Assembly (NCBI RefSeq): GCF_011752815.1 | Contig: NZ_VWWV01000003.1 | Coordinates: 434,001-498,000, forward strand | DNA length: 64,000 nucleotides | Reading direction: 5' to 3' | From: Enterobacter sp. Cy-643 | GTDB lineage: Bacteria; Pseudomonadota; Gammaproteobacteria; Enterobacterales; Enterobacteriaceae | Shown: piece by piece, positions 26,941 to 38,027 of the stretch | Position numbering within the stretch: the first letter of the stretch is position 1 | Layout: every line of letters begins with the position of its first letter | Made by a program: the position numbers and the translations under genes | The notes under the pieces: generated by a model | Databases searched by the model: none | The model's input: only the letters and a program-made list of their open reading frames with translations | Told to the model about the DNA's origin: nothing

Positions 26941-27116
26941 TTTTATCCCCTGCTTTTATAGAATGAAAAAGATTCTGTGCTCCAGCCGGGGCGGCCACAA
27001 CCGAAAAACAGACGACTATTTTTCGCCGCTTTTTCTTCGCATTACACCATTTAAGCATTCATTTTTGTGACGCAATTCATTAACAGCGGTAATTAATCGA
27101 CCTGTAGAACAGCAAA

Positions 27117-27170
27117 AAAATCGAACAAATCAAATTTCCCTAAAATCCCTCCGGTTATACTTCCTCTACC
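27117..27170 (+). promoter_or_regulatory. frd promoter with FNR-like site
   Basis: TCGA-ACAAA-TCAA (27121-27133) followed by ATTTCCC resembles the E. coli frd FNR region as I recall it. GGTTATACT (27153-27161) contains a candidate -10. The AAAGGAGCAGGGATA stretch at 27174 onwards is also shared with the E. coli leader. The spacing differs by a base from the canonical FNR consensus. Confidence 0.5.
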
Positions 27171-27272
27171 TAAAAAGGAGCAGGGATACACCTTTCGCAG
27201 CCACCGCCTTTCGGGCAGTGAATACCCTTTGGTCGTATAGCTTTGCGAATTACTAAAATCTGGAGGAATGTC

Positions 27273-29066
27273 GTGCAAACCTTTCAAGCCGATCTCGCCA
27301 TTATAGGCGCCGGCGGAGCAGGCCTACGTGCAGCCATTGCGGCGGCACAGGCTAATCCACAGGCAAAAATCGCTCTGATTTCCAAAGTCTACCCGATGCG
27401 CAGCCACACGGTTGCTGCCGAAGGGGGTTCCGCAGCCGTCGCGCAGGATCACGACAGCTTCGACTACCATTTTCACGACACCGTTGCCGGAGGCGACTGG
27501 CTGTGTGAGCAAGATGTGGTTGACTACTTCGTTCACCATTGCCCTACCGAAATGACCCAGCTTGAGCAGTGGGGCTGCCCGTGGAGCCGCCGCCCGGACG
27601 GCAGCGTCAACGTCAGGCGCTTCGGCGGGATGAAGATCGAACGGACCTGGTTCGCCGCCGATAAAACCGGCTTCCATATGCTCCACACGCTGTTCCAGAC
27701 TTCCCTTCAGTTCCCGCAAATTCAACGCTTCGACGAACATTTCGTGCTCGATATTCTGGTCGATGACGGCCAGGCCCGCGGCGTCGTCGCCATGAATATG
27801 ATGGAAGGCGAGCTGGTGCAGATCCGCGCCAACGCGGTGGTAATGGCCACCGGCGGTGCCGGACGCGTCTATCGCTACAATACCAACGGCGGCATCGTCA
27901 CCGGGGACGGCATGGGCATGGCGCTGAGCCACGGCGTGCCGCTGCGCGACATGGAGTTTGTGCAATACCATCCAACCGGGCTGCCGGGTTCCGGCATCCT
28001 GATGACCGAAGGCTGCCGCGGTGAAGGCGGTATTCTGGTGAATAAAAACGGCTATCGCTACCTGCAGGATTACGGCATGGGGCCGGAAACCCCGCTCGGC
28101 GAGCCGAAGAACAAATACATGGAGCTTGGCCCGCGCGACAAAGTGTCTCAGGCTTTCTGGCACGAGTGGCGCAAAGGCAACACGATCTCCACCCCGCGCG
28201 GCGACGTGGTGTACCTCGACCTGCGCCATCTCGGCGAGAAAAAGCTGCTTGAGCGCCTGCCGTTCATCTGCGAACTGGCCAAAGCCTACGTGGGCGTTGA
28301 CCCGGTCAAAGAGCCGATCCCGGTTCGCCCAACGGCGCACTACACCATGGGCGGCATCGAGACCGATACCCAGTGCGAAACCCGAATCAAAGGGCTGTTC
28401 GCGGTGGGCGAATGTTCCTCCGTTGGCCTGCACGGCGCCAACCGTCTGGGCTCTAACTCGCTGGCAGAATTGGTGGTCTTTGGCCGCCTGGCGGGCGAGC
28501 AGGCAATGGAACGCGCCGCACAAGCGCAACCGGCGAACGATGCCGCACTGAACGCCCAGGCCGCCGATGTTGAAGGCCGACTCAAGCAACTGGTAAACCA
28601 GGAAGGCAGCGAAAACTGGTCGAAAATCCGCGACGAAATGGGGCTTTCTATGGAAGAAGGCTGCGGGATTTACCGTACCCCGGAACTGATGCAGAAAACC
28701 GTCGACAAGCTGGCAGAACTGCAGGAGCGCTTCAAGCGCGTGCGCATCACCGATACTTCCAGCGTCTTCAATACCGACCTGCTGTATACCATTGAGCTGG
28801 GCCACGGCCTGAACGTTGCCGAATGTATGGCGCACTCCGCCCTCGCACGTAAAGAATCCCGCGGCGCCCACCAGCGTCTGGATGAAGGCTGCACCGAGCG
28901 AGATGACGTCAACTTCCTGAAGCACACTCTGGCCTTCCGCGACGCCGACGGCACAACTCGCCTCGACTACAGCGATGTGAAGATCACCACGCTGCCGCCA
29001 GCAAAACGCGTATACGGCGCTGAAGCGGAAGATGCTGAGAAGAAAAAGGAGAAGGCAAATGGCTGA
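27273..29066 (+). CDS. frdA: fumarate reductase flavoprotein subunit
   Basis: A 597-residue subunit with covalent FAD. The dinucleotide fold is [16 protein letters not shown], the FAD-linked histidine lies in [12 protein letters not shown], and the active-site regions HPTGLPGSG and [13 protein letters not shown] are intact. It reduces fumarate to succinate in anaerobic respiration at the inner face of the membrane. The start is the GTG at 27273, preceded by GGAGG, identical to the E. coli start context. Confidence 0.98.
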   Translation: MQTFQADLAIIGAGGAGLRAAIAAAQANPQAKIALISKVYPMRSHTVAAEGGSAAVAQDHDSFDYHFHDTVAGGDWLCEQDVVDYFVHHCPTEMTQLEQWGCPWSRRPDGSVNVRRFGGMKIERTWFAADKTGFHMLHTLFQTSLQFPQIQRFDEHFVLDILVDDGQARGVVAMNMMEGELVQIRANAVVMATGGAGRVYRYNTNGGIVTGDGMGMALSHGVPLRDMEFVQYHPTGLPGSGILMTEGCRGEGGILVNKNGYRYLQDYGMGPETPLGEPKNKYMELGPRDKVSQAFWHEWRKGNTISTPRGDVVYLDLRHLGEKKLLERLPFICELAKAYVGVDPVKEPIPVRPTAHYTMGGIETDTQCETRIKGLFAVGECSSVGLHGANRLGSNSLAELVVFGRLAGEQAMERAAQAQPANDAALNAQAADVEGRLKQLVNQEGSENWSKIRDEMGLSMEEGCGIYRTPELMQKTVDKLAELQERFKRVRITDTSSVFNTDLLYTIELGHGLNVAECMAHSALARKESRGAHQRLDEGCTERDDVNFLKHTLAFRDADGTTRLDYSDVKITTLPPAKRVYGAEAEDAEKKKEKANG

Positions 29067-29793
29067 GATGCAAACCCTGAAGATTGAGATTGTGCGCTAC
29101 AACCCGGAAACGGACGGCCAGCCGCATAGCGCAATCTACGAGGTGCCGTTTGACGAGCAAACCTCACTGCTGGACGCGCTGGGTTATATCAAAGATAACC
29201 TCGCGCCGGATCTCAGCTACCGTTGGTCGTGCCGCATGGCGATTTGCGGCTCCTGCGGCATGATGGTTAACAAAGTGCCGAAGCTGGCCTGTAAAACCTT
29301 CCTGCGCGAATACACCAACGGCATCAAGGTTGAAGCGCTGGCGAACTTCCCAATTGAGCGCGATTTGGTGGTCGACATGACCCACTTTATCGAAAGCCTG
29401 GAGTCGATTAAGCCTTATATCATCGGCAACCCACGCACGCCGGATCAGGGACCCAACACGCAGACGCCCGCGCAGATGGCGAAATACCATCAGTTCTCCG
29501 GCTGCATCAACTGTGGGCTGTGCTATGCCGCCTGCCCACAGTTTGGCCTGAACCCCGAGTTTATCGGCCCGGCGGCGATTACCCTCGCCCATCGTTACAA
29601 CCTGGACAGCCGTGACCACGGCAAGAAACAGCGTATGCCGCAGCTCAACGGGCAAAACGGCGTGTGGAGCTGCACCTTTGTTGGCTACTGCTCCGAAGTT
29701 TGCCCAAAACACGTCGATCCGGCCGCGGCCATCCAGCAGGGCAAAGTCGAGAGCTCGAAAGACTTTTTGATTGCCACCCTGAAACCACGCTAA
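29059..29793 (+). CDS. frdB: fumarate reductase iron-sulfur subunit
   Basis: A 244-residue subunit. The [2Fe-2S] cysteines are in [13 protein letters not shown], and the [4Fe-4S]/[3Fe-4S] cysteines are in [12 protein letters not shown] and [17 protein letters not shown]. It carries electrons from menaquinol to FrdA. Its ATG overlaps the frdA end by 8 nt. Confidence 0.98.
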   Translation: MAEMQTLKIEIVRYNPETDGQPHSAIYEVPFDEQTSLLDALGYIKDNLAPDLSYRWSCRMAICGSCGMMVNKVPKLACKTFLREYTNGIKVEALANFPIERDLVVDMTHFIESLESIKPYIIGNPRTPDQGPNTQTPAQMAKYHQFSGCINCGLCYAACPQFGLNPEFIGPAAITLAHRYNLDSRDHGKKQRMPQLNGQNGVWSCTFVGYCSEVCPKHVDPAAAIQQGKVESSKDFLIATLKPR

Positions 29794-29803
29794 GGAGTGC
29801 ACC

Positions 29804-30199
29804 ATGACCACGAAACGTAAGCCTTATGTCCGTCCCATGGCGCCAACCTGGTGGCGGCAGCTGGGCTTCTACCGTTTTTATATGCTGCGTGAAGGCACTT
29901 CGGTTCCAACCGTCTGGTTCAGCATCGTACTGATTTATGGCCTTTTCTCGCTAAAACACGGCGTAGAGGGCTGGGCGGGCTTTGTCGGTTTCCTGCAAAA
30001 TCCGGTGGTTGTCATCCTCAACCTCATTACGCTTGCCGCCGCCGTGCTGCACACCAAAACCTGGTTTGAGCTGGCACCAAAGGCCGCTAACGTCATTGTT
30101 AAGGGCGAGAAAATGGGGCCGGAGCCGGTCATCAAGGGATTGTGGGTTGTCACTGCACTGGTGACTGTCGTTGTGCTGCTTGTAGCACTGTTCTGGTAA
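29804..30199 (+). CDS. frdC: fumarate reductase membrane anchor subunit C
   Basis: A 131-residue, three-helix membrane anchor that with FrdD forms the menaquinol site. [24 protein letters not shown] is the conserved N-terminal arm. It is preceded by AAGGAG. Confidence 0.97.
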   Translation: MTTKRKPYVRPMAPTWWRQLGFYRFYMLREGTSVPTVWFSIVLIYGLFSLKHGVEGWAGFVGFLQNPVVVILNLITLAAAVLHTKTWFELAPKAANVIVKGEKMGPEPVIKGLWVVTALVTVVVLLVALFW

Positions 30200-30209
30200 G
30201 GAGGCTGAG

Positions 30210-30569
30210 GTGATTAACCAAAATCCAAAACGTTCCGACGAGCCGGTATTCTGGGGCCTGTTTGGCGCAGGCGGCATGTGGGGCGCAATTTTCGCGCCGG
30301 TTATCGTGCTGCTGGTTGGTATTATGCTGCCGCTCGGCCTGTTCCCCGGCGATGCGCTGAGTTTTGACCGCGTGTATGCCTTCGCCCACAGCTGGCCTGG
30401 CCGCCTGTTCCTGCTGCTGATGATTGTGCTGCCGCTGTGGTGTGGCCTGCACCGTATCCACCACGCGATGCACGACCTGAAGATCCACGTGCCGGCCGGG
30501 AAATGGGTGTTCTACGGCCTGGCCGCTATTCTGACGGTAGTGACCATTATTGGCCTGCTGACGCTCTAA
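30210..30569 (+). CDS. frdD: fumarate reductase membrane anchor subunit D
   Basis: A 119-residue, three-helix anchor with conserved [17 protein letters not shown] and [18 protein letters not shown]. The start is a GTG at 30210 after GGAGGCTGAG. It ends the frd operon. Confidence 0.97.
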   Translation: MINQNPKRSDEPVFWGLFGAGGMWGAIFAPVIVLLVGIMLPLGLFPGDALSFDRVYAFAHSWPGRLFLLLMIVLPLWCGLHRIHHAMHDLKIHVPAGKWVFYGLAAILTVVTIIGLLTL

Positions 30570-30582
30570 GTGCTCAGCACAC

Positions 30583-30613
30583 AAAAAGGCTCGCCATCGC
30601 GCGGGCCTTTTTT
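30583..30613 (+). terminator. frd operon terminator
   Basis: AAAAAGGCTCG...GCGGGCCTTTTTTT forms an imperfect stem with a run of seven Ts. It also overlaps the stop codon of the convergent rclR gene by two bases. Confidence 0.75.
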
Positions 30614-31469
30614 ATTCCATCGCCAATGCCTTCACCCGTTTTCTGTATTCCCCAGGCGAACAGCCAAACTCCTGCATAAAAGCCTTATGGAATGACGATT
30701 CGCTGGCGTAGCCCACGGCATCAGCGACAGTGATAATCGAACTTGCTTCACGCGAGAGCTGCTGTGCGGCAATTTGCAGCCTGATTCGGGTCAGCACTGC
30801 CATAGGCGTTGTGCCGCTCACCTCGCGGAAGAGCAGCGCAAAACTGGCGCGAGACATGTGCACGTGTTCAGCCAGCGAGGCGACAGTCCATGGCGCCTGC
30901 GGTGCATTCAGCATACTTTGTACCACCGCCCCAAGTCGCGGATGCAGCAGCAGGTTCAGCTGGCTTTTGTCCTGAGACTTTGCCCGTAGCCACTGCCGCA
31001 GGCCCAGGGCAATCATCGTGGCACATTGCTGGCTACATACCGCCGCCGCGCCGGGCTGTGGCGCTTCCGCTTCCTGCTGCAGCAGCGCAACGGCCGCCAG
31101 CAGCCATGTATGCCCGGGGCTGCCTTGTTCGGGCGCCATCACCAGGGCCTCCGGCAGCGCCGTCAAAAAAGGACGGGAAGCTGAAGATAAATGCAGACTG
31201 CCGCAAATAAGGTAGGTATCTCCCAGCCCCTTTTGCCGCAGCCGGTGCGCAGAGTTTTGCGTCAACATAATCACCTGCCCGGGAAGCAGCATCAATGTTT
31301 CTCCGGCAGGTAACTCCAGCCATGCGGCACCTTGCGTCACGGTGTGCCAGCGAACGGTCGTCAGCGAGCCCGCCGTATGGGGCAGGCTCCAGCCCGCGCT
31401 TAACAGGCAGTTTTTATCGATAGAGCCCTGCGGGGCGCTGAACGCCAGCAGCTGGCTGAGAGGATCCAT
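30612..31469 (-). CDS. rclR: RclR, AraC-family activator of the reactive-chlorine response
   Basis: A 285-residue AraC protein. The N-terminal cupin has MDPLSQLLAFSAPQGSIDKNC and HRLRQKGLGD, and two C-terminal HTHs lie at about 190-280 (EHVHMSRASFALLFREVSG and VGYASESSFHKAFMQEFG). It matches E. coli RclR along its length. In E. coli it senses hypochlorous acid through cysteines and activates rclABC. Here it diverges from rclA, and neither rclB nor rclC is adjacent. Confidence 0.9.
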   Translation of the reverse strand: MDPLSQLLAFSAPQGSIDKNCLLSAGWSLPHTAGSLTTVRWHTVTQGAAWLELPAGETLMLLPGQVIMLTQNSAHRLRQKGLGDTYLICGSLHLSSASRPFLTALPEALVMAPEQGSPGHTWLLAAVALLQQEAEAPQPGAAAVCSQQCATMIALGLRQWLRAKSQDKSQLNLLLHPRLGAVVQSMLNAPQAPWTVASLAEHVHMSRASFALLFREVSGTTPMAVLTRIRLQIAAQQLSREASSIITVADAVGYASESSFHKAFMQEFGCSPGEYRKRVKALAME

Positions 31470-31593
31470 TGCTCACTCCAACAAATCAGACGATAAGACA
31501 GGATTTTAAGATACCGGAAGACATCACGCTTACGCCATTCATACACAATGATTGCCATTAACTTCACGGCTGGTTCACTGACGGAGAACACCC

Positions 31594-32919
31594 ATGCAAG
31601 CATATCAGGCAATCATCATTGGCTTTGGTAAGGCAGGTAAAACCCTCGCGGCAACCCTGGCAAAACAAAACTGGAAAGTCGCTATCATCGAGCAATCTAG
31701 TGAAATGTACGGTGGCACCTGCATAAATATTGGCTGTATCCCAACGAAAGCACTGGTTCACGACGCAGAACGGCATCAGGATTTTGCGACAGCTACATCA
31801 CGTAAGTCTTCCGTTGTCAGCTTCCTGCGCGACAAGAACTACCACTTGCTGGCCGACCTGGACAATGTGGACGTTATCAACGGCCACGCAGAGTTTGTCG
31901 ATCGGCATACGGTTCGCGTGATGCAACGCGGTGAACCCATTGAACTGCAGGGGGAAAAAATATTTATCAATACCGGCGCGCAGTCCGTTTTGCCGCCGAT
32001 TGACGGCCTGACGACTACGCCTGGCGTGTATGACAGCACAGGACTGCTTAATCTGACAGAACTCCCCGCTCACCTCGGTATTTTGGGCGGCGGCTACATC
32101 GGGGTTGAGTTTGCCTCAATGTTTGCCGGTTTCGGCAGCAAGGTCACGATATTCGAAGCCGCAGCTGATTTTTTGCCGCGGGAAGATCGTGACGTAGCCG
32201 CAGCCATCGCCAACATACTTCAGCAGCAGGGCGTGGAGCTGATCCTAAACGCAAAAGTTCAGCACGTTGAATCGCATAACAACACCGTGCATTTGCAGAC
32301 GAGTGATAGCCTCCACAAAGTCGACGCGCTGCTTGTTGCCTCAGGGCGAAAACCCGCCACGGATGCTTTGAATCTGAAAAATGCCGGCGTTGATGTCGAT
32401 GCTCGCGGCGCCATCGTGGTGAATAAATACCTTCGTACTTCGGCAGACAACATCTGGGCAATGGGCGATGTCACCGGTGGGCTGCAGTTTACCTATATCT
32501 CGCTCGATGACTTCCGCATCGTGCGTGACAATCTGCTGGGCGAGGGTAAACGTCATACCGGGGACAGAATAAACGTGCCTTATTCCGTGTTTATGACGCC
32601 TCCGCTGTCGCGTATTGGTATGACCGAGGAACAAGCCCTGGCCAGCGGTAAACCCGTTCAGGTCGTTACGCTTCCGGTGGCGGCAATTCCCAGAGCCAGG
32701 GTCATGGGCGACACGCGCGGCTTGCTTAAAGCCATTGTGGACACCTCAACGCAGGAAATCCTCGGCGCGTCGCTGCTCTGCCCTGACTCTCACGAGATCG
32801 TTAATCTGATTAAAACCGTTATGGATGCCGGACTGCCCTATACCACGCTGCGCGACCAGATCTTCACGCACCCTACCATGAGTGAAGCGCTTAACGACCT
32901 GTTTGGGCTGGTCAAATAA
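31594..32919 (+). CDS. rclA: RclA, flavoprotein disulfide reductase (Cu(II) reductase)
   Basis: A 441-residue pyridine-nucleotide-disulfide oxidoreductase, the same length as E. coli RclA. FAD binding is in IIIGFGKAGKTLAATLA, the redox pair is GGTCINIGCIPTK (Cys-x4-Cys), the NAD(P)H fold is GILGGGYIGVEFASMFAGFG, and the dimer-interface histidine is in FTHPTMSE. RclA protects against hypochlorous acid, in part by reducing copper. It is divergent from rclR and convergent with ampR, overlapping ampR by 8 bp. In E. coli rclA lies elsewhere. Confidence 0.93.
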   Translation: MQAYQAIIIGFGKAGKTLAATLAKQNWKVAIIEQSSEMYGGTCINIGCIPTKALVHDAERHQDFATATSRKSSVVSFLRDKNYHLLADLDNVDVINGHAEFVDRHTVRVMQRGEPIELQGEKIFINTGAQSVLPPIDGLTTTPGVYDSTGLLNLTELPAHLGILGGGYIGVEFASMFAGFGSKVTIFEAAADFLPREDRDVAAAIANILQQQGVELILNAKVQHVESHNNTVHLQTSDSLHKVDALLVASGRKPATDALNLKNAGVDVDARGAIVVNKYLRTSADNIWAMGDVTGGLQFTYISLDDFRIVRDNLLGEGKRHTGDRINVPYSVFMTPPLSRIGMTEEQALASGKPVQVVTLPVAAIPRARVMGDTRGLLKAIVDTSTQEILGASLLCPDSHEIVNLIKTVMDAGLPYTTLRDQIFTHPTMSEALNDLFGLVK

Positions 32920-33805
32920 CCTGACCGGAGGTTTTCTCACACTCTCCGGTTAACCAGCCGGAGAAGTCGCGCATGGCAGGCGTTTCCGGCCTGGACTGAA
33001 GCTTTGTCAGCCAGTAACTGCCCAGGCTGATTTCAGCCTCAAACGGGCGCACAATCCGCTCGCTGTTCAGCAAATGAGTAAACATATTGACCGGGGCAAG
33101 GGCAATTCCTGCCCCAGCCTGTGCGGCTTCGAGCATAGTTACCGAAGAATCAAAAACCATCACCAGATGCGTTGGCGACGGTGGCGCCTCTCCCGCAGCC
33201 TGCAGCCATGCGGTCCATTCATCACGCCGGTAGGAACGCAGAAGAGTATGGTTCAGCACGTCCGGCGGTGTGCGGATCTCAGCGGCCAGCGCCGGAGAAC
33301 AAAGCGGCGATAACGCGGCGTCACACAAAAATGTCGCATCCGTTCCGTGCCAGGCTCCGCTGCCAAATCGCACCGTATAATCCAGCCCCTCAGCCGCCGG
33401 ATCCACCCGATTGTTGTGTGTCGAAAGTTGAAGATCAATATGCGGATAGCGCCGACGAAACGCTTCAAGGCGCGGCAGAAGAAAGCCCGTTGCGAAAGTG
33501 CCCACCACGCCTAGCTTAAGTTTTTCTCTCGCCTGCGTGCCGGAAAACCGATCCAGTACCCCGGCAATGCGGTCAAAGGAATCGTTTAGCACAGGTAACA
33601 GGTTTTCACCTTCCGTGGTCAACATTAGTCCACGGGAAACGCGCACAAACAGCTGGCAATGGAGATGTTCTTCCAGGGCTTTCACCTGCTGGCTGATGGC
33701 GGAGTGGGTGACATTTAGCTCAATTGCGGCATGGGTAAAGCTAAGATGCCTGGCGGCGGCTTCAAAAGCGCGCAGGGAGTTTAGCGGGATATAGCTGCGG
33801 GTCAT
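32912..33805 (-). CDS. ampR: AmpR, LysR-type regulator of AmpC
   Basis: A 297-residue LysR regulator with the HTH at about 8-65 (LSFTHAAIELNVTHSAISQQVKALE). By direct count Gly102, Thr103 and Asp135 are present, the wild-type residues at positions whose substitution causes constitutive AmpC expression in other enterobacteria. AmpR represses ampC with UDP-MurNAc-pentapeptide bound and activates it with anhydromuropeptides. It is divergent from ampC, so inducible AmpC is expected. Confidence 0.95.
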   Translation of the reverse strand: MTRSYIPLNSLRAFEAAARHLSFTHAAIELNVTHSAISQQVKALEEHLHCQLFVRVSRGLMLTTEGENLLPVLNDSFDRIAGVLDRFSGTQAREKLKLGVVGTFATGFLLPRLEAFRRRYPHIDLQLSTHNNRVDPAAEGLDYTVRFGSGAWHGTDATFLCDAALSPLCSPALAAEIRTPPDVLNHTLLRSYRRDEWTAWLQAAGEAPPSPTHLVMVFDSSVTMLEAAQAGAGIALAPVNMFTHLLNSERIVRPFEAEISLGSYWLTKLQSRPETPAMRDFSGWLTGECEKTSGQVI

Positions 33806-35085
<1,280 letters not shown>

Positions 35086-35193
35086 AAATGACGACGGCCT
35101 GCTGAACGCAGGCCGTATTATTTCCGGCTTCGCTCACACTTTATTTCCTGTTGCCATCTACACTTAGCTAAAAAACCCTGGAAGGAATCTGCT

Positions 35194-35727
35194 ATGCGCA
35201 TTTGGCCCGCTGTCACCGCGCTTGCGGTCGCATTATTGGTTGTCTCCTGTAGTGCCCCAACGCCTCCCCCCAGCGTCACGGTCGTGAAAAACTTCGAGGC
35301 AAAACGTTTTATCGGCACCTGGTATGAAATTGCCCGGATGGATCACAGCTTTGAAAGCGGCCTGAATCAGGTGACGGCCACCTACAGCTTGATGGATGAC
35401 GGCGGCCTGCGCGTGATAAACCGGGGATTCAACCCGGACAGGCAGATGTGGCAGCAGGCCGAAGGAAAGGCTTATTTCACCGGAGACCCGAGCGTCGCCG
35501 CGCTGAAGGTCTCCTTTTTTGGCCCGTTTTACGGCAGCTATAACGTGATTGCGCTGGATAAAGACTACCGCCATGCGCTGGTGTGCGGGCCGGATCTCAG
35601 CTACCTGTGGATCCTGTCCCGCACGCCAACCATCAGTCACGATCTCAAACAGCAGCTATTGGCTGTCGCAGCCCGCCAGGGCTTTGCGGTGGATAAATTG
35701 ATTTGGGTGAAACAACCGGGCAGTTAA
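35194..35727 (+). CDS. blc: Blc outer-membrane lipocalin
   Basis: A 177-residue lipoprotein with a type II signal (LLVVSC lipobox). The lipocalin motif is in [16 protein letters not shown] and the later strand [10 protein letters not shown] matches E. coli Blc. It binds lysophospholipids and fatty acids. It is convergent with sugE and overlaps its end by 4 bp. Confidence 0.95.
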   Translation: MRIWPAVTALAVALLVVSCSAPTPPPSVTVVKNFEAKRFIGTWYEIARMDHSFESGLNQVTATYSLMDDGGLRVINRGFNPDRQMWQQAEGKAYFTGDPSVAALKVSFFGPFYGSYNVIALDKDYRHALVCGPDLSYLWILSRTPTISHDLKQQLLAVAARQGFAVDKLIWVKQPGS

Positions 35728-36041
35728 TGCGTGGAAAGTTTCAGGCCGATTATGCCGACCACAATCAGAGCCAGGCTAGCCAGACGCATCGGGTTAGCCG
35801 ACTCTCCCAACAGCAGAATGCCGGTAATCGCCGCGCCGACGGCACCAATCCCAGTCCACACCGCATAGGCCGTGCCGGTGGGCAGGGTTTTCATCGCCCA
35901 GGCAAGCAAAGCCATACTGACAACCATCGCGACGATGGTGATAACGCTAGGCCACAGGCGGCTAAAGCCGTGGGTATATTTAAGTCCTACCGCCCAAACG
36001 ACTTCCAGTAATCCAGCAATTAACAGAACGATCCAGGCCAT
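35724..36041 (-). CDS. sugE: SugE/Gdx guanidinium exporter (SMR family)
   Basis: A 105-residue, four-helix small multidrug resistance protein. The essential glutamate is in [15 protein letters not shown], and [14 protein letters not shown] is the family signature in TM3. Gdx exchanges guanidinium for protons. The start at ATG 36041 follows a guanidine-II riboswitch, which independently supports the substrate. Confidence 0.95.
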   Translation of the reverse strand: MAWIVLLIAGLLEVVWAVGLKYTHGFSRLWPSVITIVAMVVSMALLAWAMKTLPTGTAYAVWTGIGAVGAAITGILLLGESANPMRLASLALIVVGIIGLKLSTH

Positions 36042-36059
36042 AACAGCTCCAGTAGAAAT

Positions 36060-36104
36060 GGGGCCGTCCCCGGTGTGAGATACGCTTGCGGGTCGTCCCG
36101 TAAG
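36060..36104 (-). promoter_or_regulatory. guanidine-II (mini-ykkC) riboswitch upstream of sugE
   Basis: On the minus strand two short hairpins each display an ACGR loop: CTTACGGG-ACGA-CCCGCAAG (36085-36104) and GGGG-ACGG-CCCC (36060-36071), separated by 13 nt. Their distance to the sugE ATG (19 nt) fits translational control, where guanidine binding exposes the ribosome site. This is the canonical mini-ykkC layout. Confidence 0.87.
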
Positions 36105-36329
36105 GCTTTGGTGAGGAGATGATTTTAGCACCCAAACGGCTGTCTGAAAATCCGTATCCAAATGCGACTCGATGAAATAATTGTTTCACTCGCAGGGCCT
36201 TGCTAAGCCTGGAATTGACAGCGAATTCGCGCGCATTTCCGTGATTCATTTTGGCAAATTTATTCATATGATAAAACGTGGTTTGCCAGCCTGCAAACGC
36301 CGCAGTAATGATTAACGTGAAGCGCGAAA

Positions 36330-36938
36330 ATGTATAAAATATTATTGGTTGATAGGTGTTACTTCAGCCGTCAGGGACTGACGCACTTGCTCAATCAGAA
36401 AAATAATCTGGCTACGGCAATGAGTATTTCAGAGACAGACAGTTTACTTCTCGCCCGGGAAAAAATTATTAAATGGCAACCGAATATGGTGATCGCCGAC
36501 TTCAACAGTTTCTCAACCGCACTGCATAATATCCAACAGCTTTCGGCCATTTATTCTGCCTGCGGCGACACAACGCGCCTGCTGTTACTGCAAAGTGGGC
36601 AACACCCCACCATTGCCGAGTACTGCGCGACGCAAGGCACTACGGATATTTGGGATAAGTCAGTATCATTGTCGGCATTAACGGCACTCATTCAGCAGAC
36701 TATTGCAGCTCGCCCGCCATTCCGTGAAGTGAAACGACATATTACGCCGTTACTGACCTTACGCGAAGAGAGAATATTAAAACTATGGAAGGAAGAGGCT
36801 AATAACGAATATATTTCCAGAGTTATGGGGATAAGCGTAAAAACGGTTTATACCTATAAGCGAAATATTCGATTAAAACTGGGAGCCGACAATAGATTGT
36901 CGCTTTTTCTAAATATCCCGGAAGCCGTTTTAGAATAA
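36330..36938 (+). CDS. ecnR: EcnR, LuxR-type regulator next to entericidin genes
   Basis: A 202-residue protein with a response-regulator-like N-terminal part (MYKILLVDRCYFSRQGLTHLL, MVIADFNS) and a C-terminal LuxR HTH (about 140-195: LTLREERILKLWKEEANNEYI, SVKTVYTYKRNIRLKL). It is convergent with ecnB, as in Citrobacter and Enterobacter. The usual acidic pocket is not obvious, so it may be phosphorylation-independent. Confidence 0.85.
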   Translation: MYKILLVDRCYFSRQGLTHLLNQKNNLATAMSISETDSLLLAREKIIKWQPNMVIADFNSFSTALHNIQQLSAIYSACGDTTRLLLLQSGQHPTIAEYCATQGTTDIWDKSVSLSALTALIQQTIAARPPFREVKRHITPLLTLREERILKLWKEEANNEYISRVMGISVKTVYTYKRNIRLKLGADNRLSLFLNIPEAVLE

Positions 36939-36969
36939 CGGTACGGCACAAGTACCGTACCGAAAAGCA

Positions 36970-37116
36970 TTATTCCTGCGCTTTTGCTGCCGCACCTGAA
37001 ATAGCCTTACCGCCGCTTTGAATATCCTCGCCCACGCCGCGGGTCGTGTTACAGGCGGTCAACAAGGATGAAAGAACGACGAGAGAGAAAAACGCAGCAA
37101 TAGTTTTCTTAATCAT
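36970..37116 (-). CDS. ecnB: EcnB entericidin B lipoprotein
   Basis: A 48-residue lipoprotein, too short for most ORF calls. It has a type II signal with LLTAC, then [21 protein letters not shown], near-identical to E. coli EcnB. It is described as a bacteriolytic toxin of the EcnA/EcnB pair, induced in stationary phase. Confidence 0.93.
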   Translation of the reverse strand: MIKKTIAAFFSLVVLSSLLTACNTTRGVGEDIQSGGKAISGAAAKAQE

Positions 37117-37220
37117 GAGCTTTTCCTTATACCTATGTTGTTTGTGTATAGCTCGTTAAGCATAGCTAAAAAAATGAACAACGAAGGAAAAGCGAAGCGA
37201 TTTCGGATAACTGGAGGGGA

Positions 37221-37355
37221 TTATTTATTGGCTACGCGCTCAATGGCGCCGCCGAGATGCTGCAAGTCTTCACCAAAGCCACGCGTGGTATTACAACCCG
37301 ATAGCGCAGCGGCCAGCAGCGAGATAAAAAGAATCTGTTTCAACAAACGGTTCAT
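37221..37355 (-). CDS. ecnA: EcnA entericidin A lipoprotein
   Basis: A 44-residue lipoprotein with the lipobox LSGC followed by NTTRGFGEDLQHLGGAIE. It is proposed as the antidote to EcnB. It is upstream of ecnB on the same strand, as in E. coli. Read directly from the sequence. Confidence 0.92.
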   Translation of the reverse strand: MNRLLKQILFISLLAAALSGCNTTRGFGEDLQHLGGAIERVANK

Positions 37356-37419
37356 CTTCCCTGCCCTGATAAAGCGGCGGCGCGAGCCTGAGGCACCGCG
37401 CCGCGAACCTTCACGAGAA

Positions 37420-37986
37420 TTACTTCACGCGAGAAACGTATTCACCAGAGCGGGTGTCAACTTTGATGACTTCGCCGATCTGGACGAACAGCGGAACTTT
37501 AACCACAGCACCGGTGCTCAGGGTTGCTGGCTTGCCGCCGGTTCCTGCAGTGTCACCTTTCAGACCCGGATCGGTTTCAACAATTTCCAGCTCAACAAAG
37601 TTCGGTGGGGTAACGGAGATTGGCTGGCCGTTCCACAGGGTCACGATGCACTCAGCCTGGTCCAGCAGCCATTTAGCGTTTTCGCCAACGGCTTTTTCGT
37701 CTGCAGCCAGCTGCTCGAAGGTTTGGTTGTTCATGAAGTGGTAGAACTCACCGTCGTTGTACAGGTAAGTCAGGTTCATATCGACAACGTCAGCGCCTTC
37801 TGCAGAGTCGGTAGACTTGAAGGTTTTCTCAACGCGGGTACCGGTCAGCAGACGACGCAGCTTAACGCGCGCGAATGCCTGGCCCTTGCCCGGTTTTACG
37901 AATTCGCTGGCTTCAACCGCGTACGGTTCGCCATCCATCATGATTTTAAGACCGGCACGGAAATCGTTGCTAGAATAAGTCGCCAT
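37420..37986 (-). CDS. efp: translation elongation factor P
   Basis: A 188-residue, three-domain (KOW plus two OB) factor that rescues ribosomes stalled at polyproline. Lys34, in [11 protein letters not shown], is the beta-lysylation site used by EpmA/EpmB. The start at ATG 37986 ([12 protein letters not shown]) matches E. coli. It is divergent from epmB with 41 bp between the starts. Confidence 0.98.
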   Translation of the reverse strand: MATYSSNDFRAGLKIMMDGEPYAVEASEFVKPGKGQAFARVKLRRLLTGTRVEKTFKSTDSAEGADVVDMNLTYLYNDGEFYHFMNNQTFEQLAADEKAVGENAKWLLDQAECIVTLWNGQPISVTPPNFVELEIVETDPGLKGDTAGTGGKPATLSTGAVVKVPLFVQIGEVIKVDTRSGEYVSRVK

Positions 37987-38027
37987 AAGGCCCTCTGAAT
38001 TTGTTAACTGGTAGCTTAGCCAAAAAA

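Noticed and set aside
27324..28925. 533-codon open frame antisense to frdA
   Set aside because: It is the shadow of a highly constrained gene with strong third-position bias; no domain or ribosome site was recognised.
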